NCBI GenBank assembly: GCA_021822115.1 | Contig: JAJZSA010000021.1 | Span: 1-34,004, forward strand | Reading direction: 5' to 3' | DNA from: Pseudomonadota bacterium | GTDB taxonomy: Bacteria; Pseudomonadota; Gammaproteobacteria; Burkholderiales; Gallionellaceae | Length of the DNA: 34,004 bases | In this document: one piece after another, positions 16,879 through 26,624 of the stretch | How the letters are laid out: each line of letters starts with the position of its first letter | How positions within the stretch are numbered: the first letter of the stretch is position 1 | Notes under the pieces: generated by a model | What the model was told of the DNA's origin: nothing | The model's database searches: none | Seen by the model: the letters and a program-made list of their open reading frames with translations, nothing else | Translations under genes and position numbers: made by a program

Positions 16879-18533
16879 GGCTTGGTCGATCTGCTCCGGA
16901 AGACGTTGCCCAAGGCGGTGAGGCGGGCACGCAGGTTCTTCTGGTCATCGGCCAGCGCATCCATCACATCGGAGAGTTGCTTCGACTTGAATATGAGCAG
17001 CAGGGTCAACAGTCCCGTGACCAGCAGCGTCATGAAGAAATAGGTCAGGCGCACCGGCAGCGGGGATTCCGCCTCGGCGAGAAGGTTCATGCCGAGGAAT
17101 CCGGTGGCCACCGTGCCGACCAGGCTGAAGACCGTCACCACAGTGAGCCGCACGATGGTGGTGGACTGCTGGCGCTGCGTGTTGCTGTCGAGGTATTGGC
17201 TCATGTCCTTCAGCTCTTCCTTGACCTCCTGGTACAGCGCGTCGTTGTTCAGGTGCGCGCTGCACAGCCGGTACAACGCCTGCACATGCGGCCGTTCCGA
17301 CAGCTCATGGAACCAGTAGCGGTGGGTGAAGCGCAGGAAACCCTCGAACCCCGCATACACCCTGCGCCGGAAGCGGCTGATGGATTGCGGCAGCCGGATA
17401 TCCAGGTCATGCACCGCGTCCACCAGACGATCGGAGAACACCAGCAGCGCGGCGCGGTGGAAATGCGCGATCAGGAACAGCAGCACGTACTGGTGGCGGA
17501 ATTGCGCCAGGATGCCGCGCGCCTGGTCGCGGAAATATCCGGCGTTCGCATCGCCCACCACGATGAAGGCACGGCCGGTGCAGATGAAGCGGGTATTGGG
17601 GCCTGCATCGGTGCCGGTCCAGAAGCGGTCGTAGCAGTAGCGCGTTTCGAAATCGGCCACGTCGGGGTCGCGTTCGGGCATGGCCTCGTCGGGATGCAGC
17701 GTCGCGACCAGCCCCAGCCGCAGCCAATCCTCACGGCTGATGCTGCGCGGATCGTCCACGGCGAGGTAAGCCATCAACGGCATGCGGTGATATTCGATCT
17801 GCCGGTAGCGGAGCGCACCGGACTCGGCGGAAGGGTCGAGCACCAGCGGACGCAACAGGTAATCCCAGTGTGCAGCGATGCCGGGCGAACGATGCTTGCG
17901 CGTATATTGCAGGAATCTTTCCTGGTTGTCGGAATCGGAGGCGGACAGCACCGTGCCGTCCTGCGCAAGCCATTCGGCGAGATACACGTTGTGTTTGCCG
18001 TGCCCCTCCCTGTCCCAGCCGGTCGGGTAGGTGCGACCGAAGCGGTACAGCAGATCGGTCGCCTGATCGAACGGCAGATCGGCGGCGGACAGCTCCACTT
18101 TGAGGAAGGCGATGTTGATGTCGTCGAAGAACCACAATTCGATGTGTTCGACCGCGAGCGTGACCGGCGCTTCGCCTTCGTGCAGCACCAGGCGCAACGC
18201 GGAGATCCCCGTACGCCTGAATATGTTGATCGCCGAACTGCCGGGCTGGCCCGCAGCGGACGGCTGGCTGCCGCGGCTCTCGCCGTAGAGGAAGCGCTGC
18301 ACGTAGGGCAGGAAGGTGACGAACTCCTTGTAATGCCGTTCCTCGAACGGGAGCGATTCAGCCTCGAAGCGATCCCCCAGCTTGCACCAGGGATTGTCAG
18401 CGCCCGCCCCTGCCAGCAGTTTCCAGTGGGGTTGCGCGCTGCCGCCGTCGGAGAGCGGCTGCAATTGCACCGGCCAGAACAGTGCCTCGCGGAAATGGCG
18501 GACGGTATGGTTTGCGGAGTGGAAGGCAGTCAT
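16875..18533 (-). CDS. CorA-like divalent cation transporter family protein
   Basis: A 552-residue protein with a large soluble N-terminal region (about 450 residues) and two C-terminal membrane helices. The end of the first helix carries Gly-Met-Asn (residues 481-483, in GFLGMNLL), the selectivity signature of CorA Mg2+ channels, and the second helix is followed by a basic C-terminal tail, as in CorA. The N-terminal region is longer than in classical CorA (about 320 residues total), so this is a distant, enlarged member. It sits inside the kdp operon, overlapping kdpD by 4 bp, suggesting co-regulation with K+ uptake. Transported ion unknown. Confidence 0.8.
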   Translation of the reverse strand: MTAFHSANHTVRHFREALFWPVQLQPLSDGGSAQPHWKLLAGAGADNPWCKLGDRFEAESLPFEERHYKEFVTFLPYVQRFLYGESRGSQPSAAGQPGSSAINIFRRTGISALRLVLHEGEAPVTLAVEHIELWFFDDINIAFLKVELSAADLPFDQATDLLYRFGRTYPTGWDREGHGKHNVYLAEWLAQDGTVLSASDSDNQERFLQYTRKHRSPGIAAHWDYLLRPLVLDPSAESGALRYRQIEYHRMPLMAYLAVDDPRSISREDWLRLGLVATLHPDEAMPERDPDVADFETRYCYDRFWTGTDAGPNTRFICTGRAFIVVGDANAGYFRDQARGILAQFRHQYVLLFLIAHFHRAALLVFSDRLVDAVHDLDIRLPQSISRFRRRVYAGFEGFLRFTHRYWFHELSERPHVQALYRLCSAHLNNDALYQEVKEELKDMSQYLDSNTQRQQSTTIVRLTVVTVFSLVGTVATGFLGMNLLAEAESPLPVRLTYFFMTLLVTGLLTLLLIFKSKQLSDVMDALADDQKNLRARLTALGNVFRSRSTKP

Positions 18534-18542
18534 GGTTTCAGT

Positions 18543-18719
18543 TTACCGGAACTCCCCCGGTTTGTTCCCGGCGCCGTCCTCCAGAGAGCGCTCCTTCCCT
18601 TTGCGACGCTCCGGGTACATGACAAAGAGATAGGCCAACCCAAGTGGGACGATGATCGCGAGCAACGCCAGGGATGGTTCCAGTATGTTCTGCATTTCAG
18701 GCAGCAGGATGCTGTTCAT
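18543..18719 (-). CDS. Small single-helix membrane protein (58 aa) in the kdp operon
   Basis: A 58-residue protein, MNSILLPEMQNILEPS..., with one hydrophobic helix at about residues 16-35 followed by a basic stretch (YPERRKGKE) and a hydrophilic tail. The positive-inside rule predicts the tail in the cytoplasm. It ends ten bases before the CorA-like gene and has the same orientation, so it is very likely part of the operon. I do not recognise a family. It could be a small accessory of the CorA-like protein or of the Kdp system. Confidence 0.6.
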   Translation of the reverse strand: MNSILLPEMQNILEPSLALLAIIVPLGLAYLFVMYPERRKGKERSLEDGAGNKPGEFR

Positions 18720-18888
18720 CGGTGACCTTGACCTGGCTTTGTCTGGACATCCGGGCGATCCTCCTTTTGGCTTCCAGATCGATCAGATCGAACCCGCACA
18801 GCCAGTAAGGCAGGGGCGAGACCGCATCGCGTCTCGCCTCGAACGCCTTGACCGTGCCGAGCACGGCATCCCCGTCTTCAGAACGCAT
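18697..18888 (-). CDS. Possible 63-aa protein between the porin and 58-aa genes
   Basis: An open frame of 63 codons fills the otherwise empty 158 bp between the porin stop and the 58-aa gene, overlapping both ends (11 bp and 23 bp). The peptide is soluble (MRSEDGDAVLGTVKAFEARR...) with no recognised motif. The full-length start has no clear ribosome site. A strong AAAGGAGGA lies about nine bases before an internal in-frame ATG that would give only MSRQSQVKVTDEQHPAA. That short ORF could serve as a leader coupling translation into the 58-aa gene. Real coding status is uncertain. Confidence 0.35.
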   Translation of the reverse strand: MRSEDGDAVLGTVKAFEARRDAVSPLPYWLCGFDLIDLEAKRRIARMSRQSQVKVTDEQHPAA

Positions 18889-19663
18889 GGGTCACGGACA
18901 GGTTGGTTACCGCCTTGCCCCAGTCTCCGCCGTAAGCCGGGTAGGTGTAGAACGACGTGGCGTTGGTGTCGCTGTACGCCACGGTCACCACATAGCCGCC
19001 GATGTCCTTGGCCACGCTCAGCTTGTAGTCGGTATAGGTGGCCGTGTTGGCGCCGGTAATAAGGGGGGAGCTACCCTTGTAGGTCTGCTTGCCGACATGC
19101 GCGCCGACGGTGAAGCCGCTGTCGCCCAGCGGAACGCTGGCGTTCAGTTCGAGGTAGTTCGTGCCCTGCGCACCCGGCACGGTCAGGAACTGGCCCATGC
19201 CATAGGAGTACTTCGCGGTCAGCCACTTGTAGCCGATCGCGCCGTAGATCTCGTCGGTGTTTGCCTTGGCGTAACCGCCGGCCGCATTCTCGGTGTAGTT
19301 GCCGAGATAGTTGTAGCGGATGAAGCCGGCGTCGTAGCTGAAGTCGCCGGCGAAGCTGCCGCGGAAACCGAAGTAGGTGTCCAGCTCCATGGTCACGCTG
19401 CCGGACGCGACCGCGCCGCTGTCGGCGATCCAGCTCACGTTCGACCCCCACACGCCGGCATACAGGCCGCTGGCGTGGGAATAGTCGATGCCGCCCTGCA
19501 CGGCCGGGTTGTGCGAGGTCTGCGCGATGCCGCGCCAGATGTAGTCGGTGGTGAAGCCGACGTTCGCGCTGACGGTATGCGGGGAAGCCTCTTCGGCCAG
19601 CACTGCGCCGGGAACAGCCAGCGCGGACAGGATCAGGGTGTTCAGCAATTTGTCGTTCAACAT
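18878..19663 (-). CDS. TorF-family putative porin (TIGR02001-like)
   Basis: A 261-residue outer-membrane beta-barrel protein. A signal peptide (MLNDKLLNTLILSALAVPGAVLA) is followed by mature sequence starting EEASPHTVSANVGFTTDYIW, the characteristic start of the TIGR02001 porin-like family. Alternating amphipathic strands run to a C-terminal aromatic residue (NLSVTHAF), as expected for BAM-dependent barrels. ATG 19663 was chosen for its signal peptide and the AAAGAG upstream. It lies between kdpC and the CorA-like gene, suggesting it supplies an outer-membrane route for K+ or another cation; that function is inference. Confidence 0.85.
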   Translation of the reverse strand: MLNDKLLNTLILSALAVPGAVLAEEASPHTVSANVGFTTDYIWRGIAQTSHNPAVQGGIDYSHASGLYAGVWGSNVSWIADSGAVASGSVTMELDTYFGFRGSFAGDFSYDAGFIRYNYLGNYTENAAGGYAKANTDEIYGAIGYKWLTAKYSYGMGQFLTVPGAQGTNYLELNASVPLGDSGFTVGAHVGKQTYKGSSPLITGANTATYTDYKLSVAKDIGGYVVTVAYSDTNATSFYTYPAYGGDWGKAVTNLSVTHAF

Positions 19664-19697
19664 GGTCGTACTCTTTCTGTATTGGTAATGGATCGGT

Positions 19698-20282
19698 TTA
19701 TTGCGGGATCGCGTTTGCAGCATCCAGCGCCAGGTTCAGTTCCAGCACGTTCACGCGCGGCTCGCCGAGGATGCCGAACTGGCGTGCTTCGGTGTGCTCC
19801 GCCACCAGCTTGCGCAAGGCAGCCGGGTTGATGTTGCGTACCCGTGCCACGCGCGCGAGCTGGTACTCGGCCGCCGCCGGGCTGATGTGCGGATCGAGGC
19901 CGCTGGCGGAAGCGGTGACCAGGTCGACCGGCACCGCTGCGCTGTTGCCGGGGTCGGCATCGCGCAGCGCCTGCACGCGGGCCTTCACCGCATCCAGCAA
20001 GGCCGGGTTGGTCGGCCCCAGGTTGGAACCGCTGGAAGCGCCGGCGTTGTTGGGCACCGGGCCGGTCGCCGAGGGGCGGCCCCAGAAATATTTCGGGTCG
20101 GAGAACGACTGGCCGATCAGGCTGGAGCCGACCGTCTTGCCGTCCTTGACGATCAGGCTGCCGTTGGCTTGATCCGACATGGTCGCCTGCGAGATGCCCG
20201 TCACCAGCAGGGGGTAGGCGACGCCGGTGACCAGGCTGAGCACGGCGAAACTGACGATGGCAGGACGAAGTTCTTTAAACAT
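19698..20282 (-). CDS. kdpC: K+-transporting ATPase subunit KdpC
   Basis: A 194-residue KdpC with one N-terminal membrane helix (residues 7-30: [20 protein letters not shown]) and a periplasmic-facing domain. Conserved stretches visible are [18 protein letters not shown], the Ser/Gly-rich [31 protein letters not shown] and the final [21 protein letters not shown]. KdpC stabilises the KdpFABC complex and promotes ATP binding. It is 13 bp after kdpB. The length is normal. Confidence 0.96.
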   Translation of the reverse strand: MFKELRPAIVSFAVLSLVTGVAYPLLVTGISQATMSDQANGSLIVKDGKTVGSSLIGQSFSDPKYFWGRPSATGPVPNNAGASSGSNLGPTNPALLDAVKARVQALRDADPGNSAAVPVDLVTASASGLDPHISPAAAEYQLARVARVRNINPAALRKLVAEHTEARQFGILGEPRVNVLELNLALDAANAIPQ

Positions 20283-20295
20283 GATGTTTCCTTTC

Positions 20296-22392
<2,097 letters not shown>

Positions 22393-22402
22393 ATATATCT
22401 CC

Positions 22403-24268
22403 TTAATGCGTGCCGATCATGTTCAGGTGTTCGATCACCGGCCCCAGTGCCAGCGCCGGCACGAAGGTCAGCGCTCCCACCAGCAGCACGGTGCCGATCA
22501 GCAGCCAGACGAACAGCGGCGTATGCGTCGCCATGCTGCCCACGCTGGCCGGGATGCGTTTCTTGGCCGCCAGCGAACCCGCCAGCGCCAGCACCGGGAT
22601 CATCAGCCAGAACCGTCCGGCCCACACGGCGAAGCCCAATGCAGTGTTGTAGAACGGCGTGTTGGCGGAGATGCCGGCGAACGCGCTGCCGTTGTTGGCC
22701 GTCGCCGACGAGAAGGCGTACAGCACCTCGCTGAAGCCGTGCGCGCCGGGGTTGTAGATGCTGCTCTTGCCCACGCCCAGCATGACGGCCAGCGCCGTGC
22801 CGCCGAGGATGAGCAGCGGCGGGATCAGGATCACCAGCGAGGCCATCTTGATGTCGAACGCCTCGATCTTCTTGCCCAAATACTCGGGCGTCCGGCCTAT
22901 CATCAGGCCGGCGAGGAACACCGCGATCACGGCATACACCAGCATGCCGTACAGGCCGGAACCGACGCCGCCGAACACCACTTCGCCCAGTTGCATCTGC
23001 GCCAGCGGCACCAGCCCGCCCAGCGGCGTGAAGGAATCGTGCATGGAGTTCACCGCACCGCAGGAAGCTGCCGTGGTGATGGTGGCGAACAGTGCGGAGT
23101 TGACGATGCCGAAGCGCGTTTCCTTGCCTTCCATGTTGCCGCCGGATTGCGTTGCAGACGCGCTCTGATCAACGCCCAGGGCGGCGAAGGCGGGGTTGCC
23201 CTGTTGCTCAGCGTATACGGCCACGGCAAGGAAGCCGACGAACAGGATCGTCATCGAGGCGAGGATCGCCCAGCCCTGGCGCGTGTCGCCCACCATGCGC
23301 CCGAAGGTGTAGCACAGACCCGCGGGAATGATGAAGATCGCGAGCATCGCCAGGAAATTGGCGAACGGCGTGGGGTTCTCGAACGGATGCGCCGAGTTGG
23401 CATTGAAGAAACCGCCGCCGTTGGTGCCTAACTGCTTGATCGCTTCCTGCGAGGCGACCGGCCCCATGGCGATGGTCTGCTCGGTCACGACGATCTTGTC
23501 GGTGACGGCAGGAGTCAAAAATTGCTTTTCTCCTTCGCCTCCTCGCCCGCTTGCGGGAGAGGATTGAGGTGAGGGGATTTCATCCTTGACCGGGTTGCCG
23601 GATTCATCCAGTTTGGCCTGCTCGTAGCTCACGCTCTCCGTCAGCGCGGCTTGCTCATAGGCGGAAAAATTCTGCACCACGCCCTGGCTGACCAGCACGA
23701 GCGCCAGCACGGTGGAGATCGGCAGCAGGATGTACAGCGTGCTGCGCGTCATGTCCACCCAGAAGTTGCCTATGGTCTCGGTGGTGTGGCGGGCGAAGCC
23801 GCGGATCAGCGCGATGACCACGGCCATGCCGGTGGCGGCGGAGAAGAAGTTCTGCACCGCCAGTCCGGCCATCTGGGTCAGGTAGCTCATCGTGGTTTCG
23901 CCCACGTAGCCCTGCCAGTTGGTGTTGGTGACGAAGCTCAACGCCGTGTTGAACGAAGAATCGGGCGTGACCGCGCCGAAACCCTGCGGATTCAGCGGCA
24001 GCATGCCTTGCAGGCGCTGCAACGCGTACACCACCAGCACGCCCAGCAGGCTGAACCACAGGGCGGCCATTGCGTAGCGCGTCCAGCGCATCTCCTGCTT
24101 GCTGTCCACGCCGCACAGGCGGTAGAAGAGATTTTCGGCGGGGGCTAACCAGCGCACGAACGCGGGCAGCCTGCCTTCGTAGATACGCTGCATGTAGATG
24201 CCCAGCGGCTTGGCCAGGGCCAGCAGCACGCCCAGGTAGAGGGCGATTTGCAAGATGGAATTCATCAT
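22403..24268 (-). CDS. kdpA: K+-transporting ATPase subunit KdpA, with an in-frame repeat insertion
   Basis: A 621-residue KdpA, the K+-selective channel-like subunit related to the Trk/Ktr superfamily. Selectivity-loop stretches are visible: [28 protein letters not shown], and the later [18 protein letters not shown] loop (seen here as [13 protein letters not shown]). Most bacterial KdpA proteins are about 555-600 residues; the excess here lies between a membrane helix and [12 protein letters not shown]. Residues 231-248 there are encoded by a palindromic repeat. Reading frame and flanks are intact, so the protein may still work, with a longer extra-membrane loop. The start codon overlaps the kdpF stop. 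Confidence 0.95.
   Translation of the reverse strand: MMNSILQIALYLGVLLALAKPLGIYMQRIYEGRLPAFVRWLAPAENLFYRLCGVDSKQEMRWTRYAMAALWFSLLGVLVVYALQRLQGMLPLNPQGFGAVTPDSSFNTALSFVTNTNWQGYVGETTMSYLTQMAGLAVQNFFSAATGMAVVIALIRGFARHTTETIGNFWVDMTRSTLYILLPISTVLALVLVSQGVVQNFSAYEQAALTESVSYEQAKLDESGNPVKDEIPSPQSSPASGRGGEGEKQFLTPAVTDKIVVTEQTIAMGPVASQEAIKQLGTNGGGFFNANSAHPFENPTPFANFLAMLAIFIIPAGLCYTFGRMVGDTRQGWAILASMTILFVGFLAVAVYAEQQGNPAFAALGVDQSASATQSGGNMEGKETRFGIVNSALFATITTAASCGAVNSMHDSFTPLGGLVPLAQMQLGEVVFGGVGSGLYGMLVYAVIAVFLAGLMIGRTPEYLGKKIEAFDIKMASLVILIPPLLILGGTALAVMLGVGKSSIYNPGAHGFSEVLYAFSSATANNGSAFAGISANTPFYNTALGFAVWAGRFWLMIPVLALAGSLAAKKRIPASVGSMATHTPLFVWLLIGTVLLVGALTFVPALALGPVIEHLNMIGTH
23525..23578. repeat. Palindromic repeat (family A) inserted in kdpA
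   Basis: The minus strand reads ATCCCCTCACCTCAATCCTC followed by the palindrome CTCCCGCAAGCGGG and a GAGGAGGCGAAGGAG tail. This is the same CCCTCACC...CTCTCCC-palindrome family as at 12214, 28278-28368 and 29767. It encodes the peptide [18 protein letters not shown] in frame. Confidence 0.8.
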
Positions 24269-24354
24269 GAGAACAACTCCGGTTTGAGCAGGGCAGCGGT
24301 GAGATAAATCACCAGGAACAACGCGATGGCGGCGCCGACGATGTAGAAAGTCAT
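24265..24354 (-). CDS. kdpF: Small Kdp subunit KdpF (29 aa)
   Basis: A 29-residue peptide, MTFYIVGAAIALFLVIYLTA followed by ALLKPELFS. It is one hydrophobic helix with the family-typical Y-L-x-x-A-L-x-x-PE ending (KPE). KdpF stabilises the KdpFABC complex in the membrane. It ends in the ATGATG junction with kdpA and its start overlaps the stop of the preceding 30-aa ORF (ATGA), so three coding units are chained by overlaps. Confidence 0.93.
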   Translation of the reverse strand: MTFYIVGAAIALFLVIYLTAALLKPELFS

Positions 24355-24443
24355 GACTGCCCCTTCAGCTTGTCGATGCCGTAGAGCATCAGCACGGTCA
24401 GGCCGTAGAAGGCCAGGATCAATAATAAAAACAACCAGTCCAT
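24351..24443 (-). CDS. 30-aa single-helix membrane peptide preceding kdpF
   Basis: A 30-residue ORF, MDWLFLLLILAFYGLTVLML followed by YGIDKLKGQS, is one membrane helix with a basic tail. AGGAG lies seven bases before ATG 24443. The stop overlaps the kdpF ATG, so it is the first cistron of the kdp operon. It resembles KdpF in size and topology but not in sequence ending. It may be an additional small Kdp subunit or a leader whose translation controls kdpF. I do not know a named family for it. Confidence 0.75.
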   Translation of the reverse strand: MDWLFLLLILAFYGLTVLMLYGIDKLKGQS

Positions 24444-24539
24444 TTCACACTCCTGATGAAAATTGCGATTTGCATGGCAGGGAAGTTTCTCCCCCGGAAA
24501 ATGCGGTGTGCATGGTAGGAATACGAAAATCAAAACGGT

Positions 24540-24580
24540 GTAAAGATTAATTCTTCGCGTATAAAGAATACGTAAAGATT
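24540..24580 (-). promoter_or_regulatory. Direct repeats upstream of kdp, candidate KdpE operator
   Basis: Two exact GTAAAGATT boxes (24540-24548 and 24572-24580) spaced 32 bp apart, about three helical turns, flank a related GTATAAAGAAT (24559-24569). The strand read toward kdp gives CTTTATAC and CTTTACAC blocks, resembling the T-rich TATAC/TTTACA KdpE site of E. coli. The cluster is about 100 bp upstream of the first cistron. OmpR-family regulators bind such direct repeats. The promoter itself was not assigned. Confidence 0.5.
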
Positions 24581-24720
24581 TTCCTGTGGATCGCAGACTA
24601 ACTCGAACATCAGCATTCGACGCCTGCTTGGCGGCCGGCATCAGGCAGACCTGTTGTCGCTACCGGGCAAGCGCCGGCAGAATGCCTAGATCGAGCGTGA
24701 CAACCGTACCGCCCGCCATG

Positions 24721-24892
24721 AGTGGTCAAGCCATTACCTGTTCGAGTCGTTTGGCGAGGTGCAGAACCATGCAACTGACTGGACGCAGGCCCACGATCAC
24801 GAACGCGCCCGAGATGGCGCTCGGCGGTATTTCCCCGAAACAGAAGCCAGCTTTAACCAGCCCCACTTCAGACCTTCGCTAAAAGTGGGGGC
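24721..24892 (+). pseudogene. Degraded 3' end of an IS3-family transposase
   Basis: Translation gives a transposase C-terminus split over two frames: LFESFGEVQNHATDW ... HDHERA in one and PEMALGGISPKQKPAL in the next. Together they match the IS3-family OrfB ending (NHATDW...YNHERPNMALGGITPKQK). A single-base insertion around 24808 explains the frame change. The segment ends in CTAAAAGTGGGGGCG (24879-24893), plausibly the degraded terminal inverted repeat, which also pairs with CCCCACTT at 24861. No catalytic DDE part is present; the element is a fossil. Confidence 0.6.
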
Positions 24893-25085
24893 GGATATCC
24901 CCCTACACCTATGGCCAGTGACGATACCTTACCGGTCGTTAGCCCGTCTGGATGGCACCGGCTGTGCAACCCAAACCTCCTCGCAATAACCCTGTCGCCC
25001 TCATCGTTGACAGCCTCTCTCAGGAGTTTGAACATGTTCCCAGCGGCGGGCGTTCCGTCCGCCGTGTCAGCAGGAGGAAGCCATC
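24893..25085 (+). promoter_or_regulatory. Upstream region of the DsrC-like gene
   Basis: A TTGACA at 25007-25012 is followed after 17 bp by GAACAT (25030-25035). This is a plausible though weak sigma-70-type promoter 51 bp before the DsrC-like start. A strong AGGAGG ribosome site lies at 25073-25078. The rest of the 642-bp gap 24444-25085, apart from the kdp repeats and the IS3 fossil, shows nothing recognisable. Confidence 0.3.
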
Positions 25086-25451
25086 ATGCTCGACATCAAT
25101 CAAGCCCTCAGCAATCCCCAGCGATACGAACATGACCCGGAAGGCCACATGGCCGAGCTTGCGCCGTGGTCACCGCAACATGCCAGCCGCGAAGCCGCGC
25201 GCGAGGATATCGAACTGACCGATGAACACTGGGAAGTGATCTTCTTCCTGCGCGAGCGCTATCGACAGTACGGTAATGCAGAGAGTGCGCGCGAGGTATT
25301 ACACGATCTGGAGGAACGCTTCTGCGATACCTTGGGACGCGGCCATCTGTACGAACTGTTCCCGCACGGGCCGGTGAGTCAGGCCAGCCGCATCGCCGGC
25401 TTGCCCTTACCGCCGCATACGCAGGATCTTTCGTTCGGCAGTGTGATGTAA
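25086..25451 (+). CDS. DsrC/TusE-family protein lacking both redox cysteines
   Basis: A 121-residue member of the DsrC/TusE/DsvC family, shown by DIELTDEHWEVIFFLRERY (residues 41-59), the LYELFPHGP segment and SRIAGLPLPP near the end. DsrC carries sulfur on a penultimate cysteine, with a second cysteine about ten residues earlier. Here the second position is Ser101 (QAS) and the C-terminal GLPLPPHTQDLSFGSVM has no cysteine. The only Cys is C80. It therefore cannot do trisulfide chemistry and resembles the cysteine-less subgroup proposed to be regulatory (RspA-type). It faces the hydrogenase maturation genes, not dsr or tus genes. Confidence 0.8.
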   Translation: MLDINQALSNPQRYEHDPEGHMAELAPWSPQHASREAAREDIELTDEHWEVIFFLRERYRQYGNAESAREVLHDLEERFCDTLGRGHLYELFPHGPVSQASRIAGLPLPPHTQDLSFGSVM

Positions 25452-25467
25452 GTGGGCGGCAACCATG

Positions 25468-25591
25468 CGTCACTCCGGCGCAGGCCGATGCCCAGTTGAA
25501 CGATGCTGGATCGAAGCGGGACAAGCAGCCGGTCGTGTCTGCTTTGCGGGCGGATATTCATGCTGGATTCCGGCCTGCGCCGGAAGGACGA
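25468..25591. repeat. Palindromic repeat pair (family B, copy 2)
   Basis: GTCACTCCGGCGCAGGCCG (from 25469) and its inverted partner CTGGATTCCGGCCTGCGCCG (from 25563) flank a roughly 70-bp spacer. The arms match the family at 11599-11665. It lies between the convergent DsrC-like gene and hypE and may serve as a terminator for both. Confidence 0.75.
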
Positions 25592-25619
25592 ACCACAGCA
25601 TCGTCCCAGCCATCACTGC

Positions 25620-26624
25620 CTAGCAGATACGCGGCAATGGATCGTCTTCCAGTTCCTCGAGCAATCGCTGCCCGCCGAACTCGGTCTGCATCACCACCTG
25701 CGCGCGACCGCTTTGCACGCTGCCGATGAGGGCGGCGCCCTGCCCTTGCGCTAGCGTTTGCAGCGCAGCCAGTGCGGCGTCGGCTTGCGCGGCATCGACC
25801 ACGGCCACGAGGCGACCTTCGCAAGCCAGATACATGGGGTCATAGCCCAGCATCTCACACACCGACATCACCTGCTCGCGCACCGGGATGGCGGTTTGTT
25901 GCAACTGCACTTGCAGCTTCGTGGCGCGGCAGATCTCGTGCATCACGGTGGCGAGTCCACCGCGCGTGGGATCGCGCATGAAACGCAGACCTTGCAGCGG
26001 CAGCAGTGCCTGCGCCAACGGATGCACACTGGCGGCGTCAGACTTGAGGTCGCCGCTCAGGCCGAACTGTTCGCGCGCCAACAGCACGGCGATGCCGTGA
26101 TCGCCGACCGGGCCGCTCACCAGGATGGCATCGCCCGCGCGGATACGGTCCAGCCCCAGCTTCACATCAGTCGGTCGCACGCCGATGCCGGTGGTGGCGA
26201 GATACACGCCGCCTCCTTCGCCGCGTCGCAGCACTTTGGTATCGCCCGCCACCACGACCACATTGGCCTCGCGCGCGGCGCGTGCCAGATCGGCGATGAT
26301 GCGTTCCAGTTGTGCGATCTCCATGCCTTCCTCGATGAAGGCGTTCAGCGTGAGGTAACGCGGTGTCGCGCCGGACACGGCGAGGTCGTTCACCGTGCCG
26401 TGCACTGCCAGCGAACCGATGCTGCCGCCGGGGAATTCCAGCGGCTGCACGGTGAAGCCGTCGGTGGTCATCATCAGCACGCCGTCCATGGGCGGCAGCG
26501 CGGCGGCATCCACCTGCACATCGAGCAAGGGGTTGTTCAAGTGCCGCGCGAACAGTTCGTCGATCAGCTCGCGCATGTAGCGCCCGCCGTTGCCGTGCGC
26601 CAGACTGATATGTGTCTCATCCAT
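25620..26624 (-). CDS. hypE: Hydrogenase maturation factor HypE
   Basis: A 334-residue HypE. It dehydrates the carbamoyl group placed by HypF on its C-terminal cysteine to a thiocyanate, the source of the CN ligands of the [NiFe] site. The protein ends PRIC with the required terminal Cys334. PurM-like ATP-binding stretches are visible: AHGNGGRYM, TTDGFTVQPLEFPGG, VHGTVNDLAVSGA, VVAGDTKVL and RDPTRGGLATV. Its start overlaps the hypF stop by 8 bp. Length and motifs are complete. Confidence 0.96.
   Translation of the reverse strand: MDETHISLAHGNGGRYMRELIDELFARHLNNPLLDVQVDAAALPPMDGVLMMTTDGFTVQPLEFPGGSIGSLAVHGTVNDLAVSGATPRYLTLNAFIEEGMEIAQLERIIADLARAAREANVVVVAGDTKVLRRGEGGGVYLATTGIGVRPTDVKLGLDRIRAGDAILVSGPVGDHGIAVLLAREQFGLSGDLKSDAASVHPLAQALLPLQGLRFMRDPTRGGLATVMHEICRATKLQVQLQQTAIPVREQVMSVCEMLGYDPMYLACEGRLVAVVDAAQADAALAALQTLAQGQGAALIGSVQSGRAQVVMQTEFGGQRLLEELEDDPLPRIC

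Noticed and set aside
14188..17043. A very long open frame (951 codons) on the plus strand opposite kdpD
   Set aside because: It is antisense to an unambiguous KdpD with all domains. Its product is rich in His, Gln, Arg and Gly without motifs, the usual shadow of a GC-rich gene.
24586..24989. Two overlapping plus-strand open frames (98 and 76 codons) as genes
   Set aside because: They are the frameshifted pieces of an IS3 transposase end plus random extension, not intact genes.
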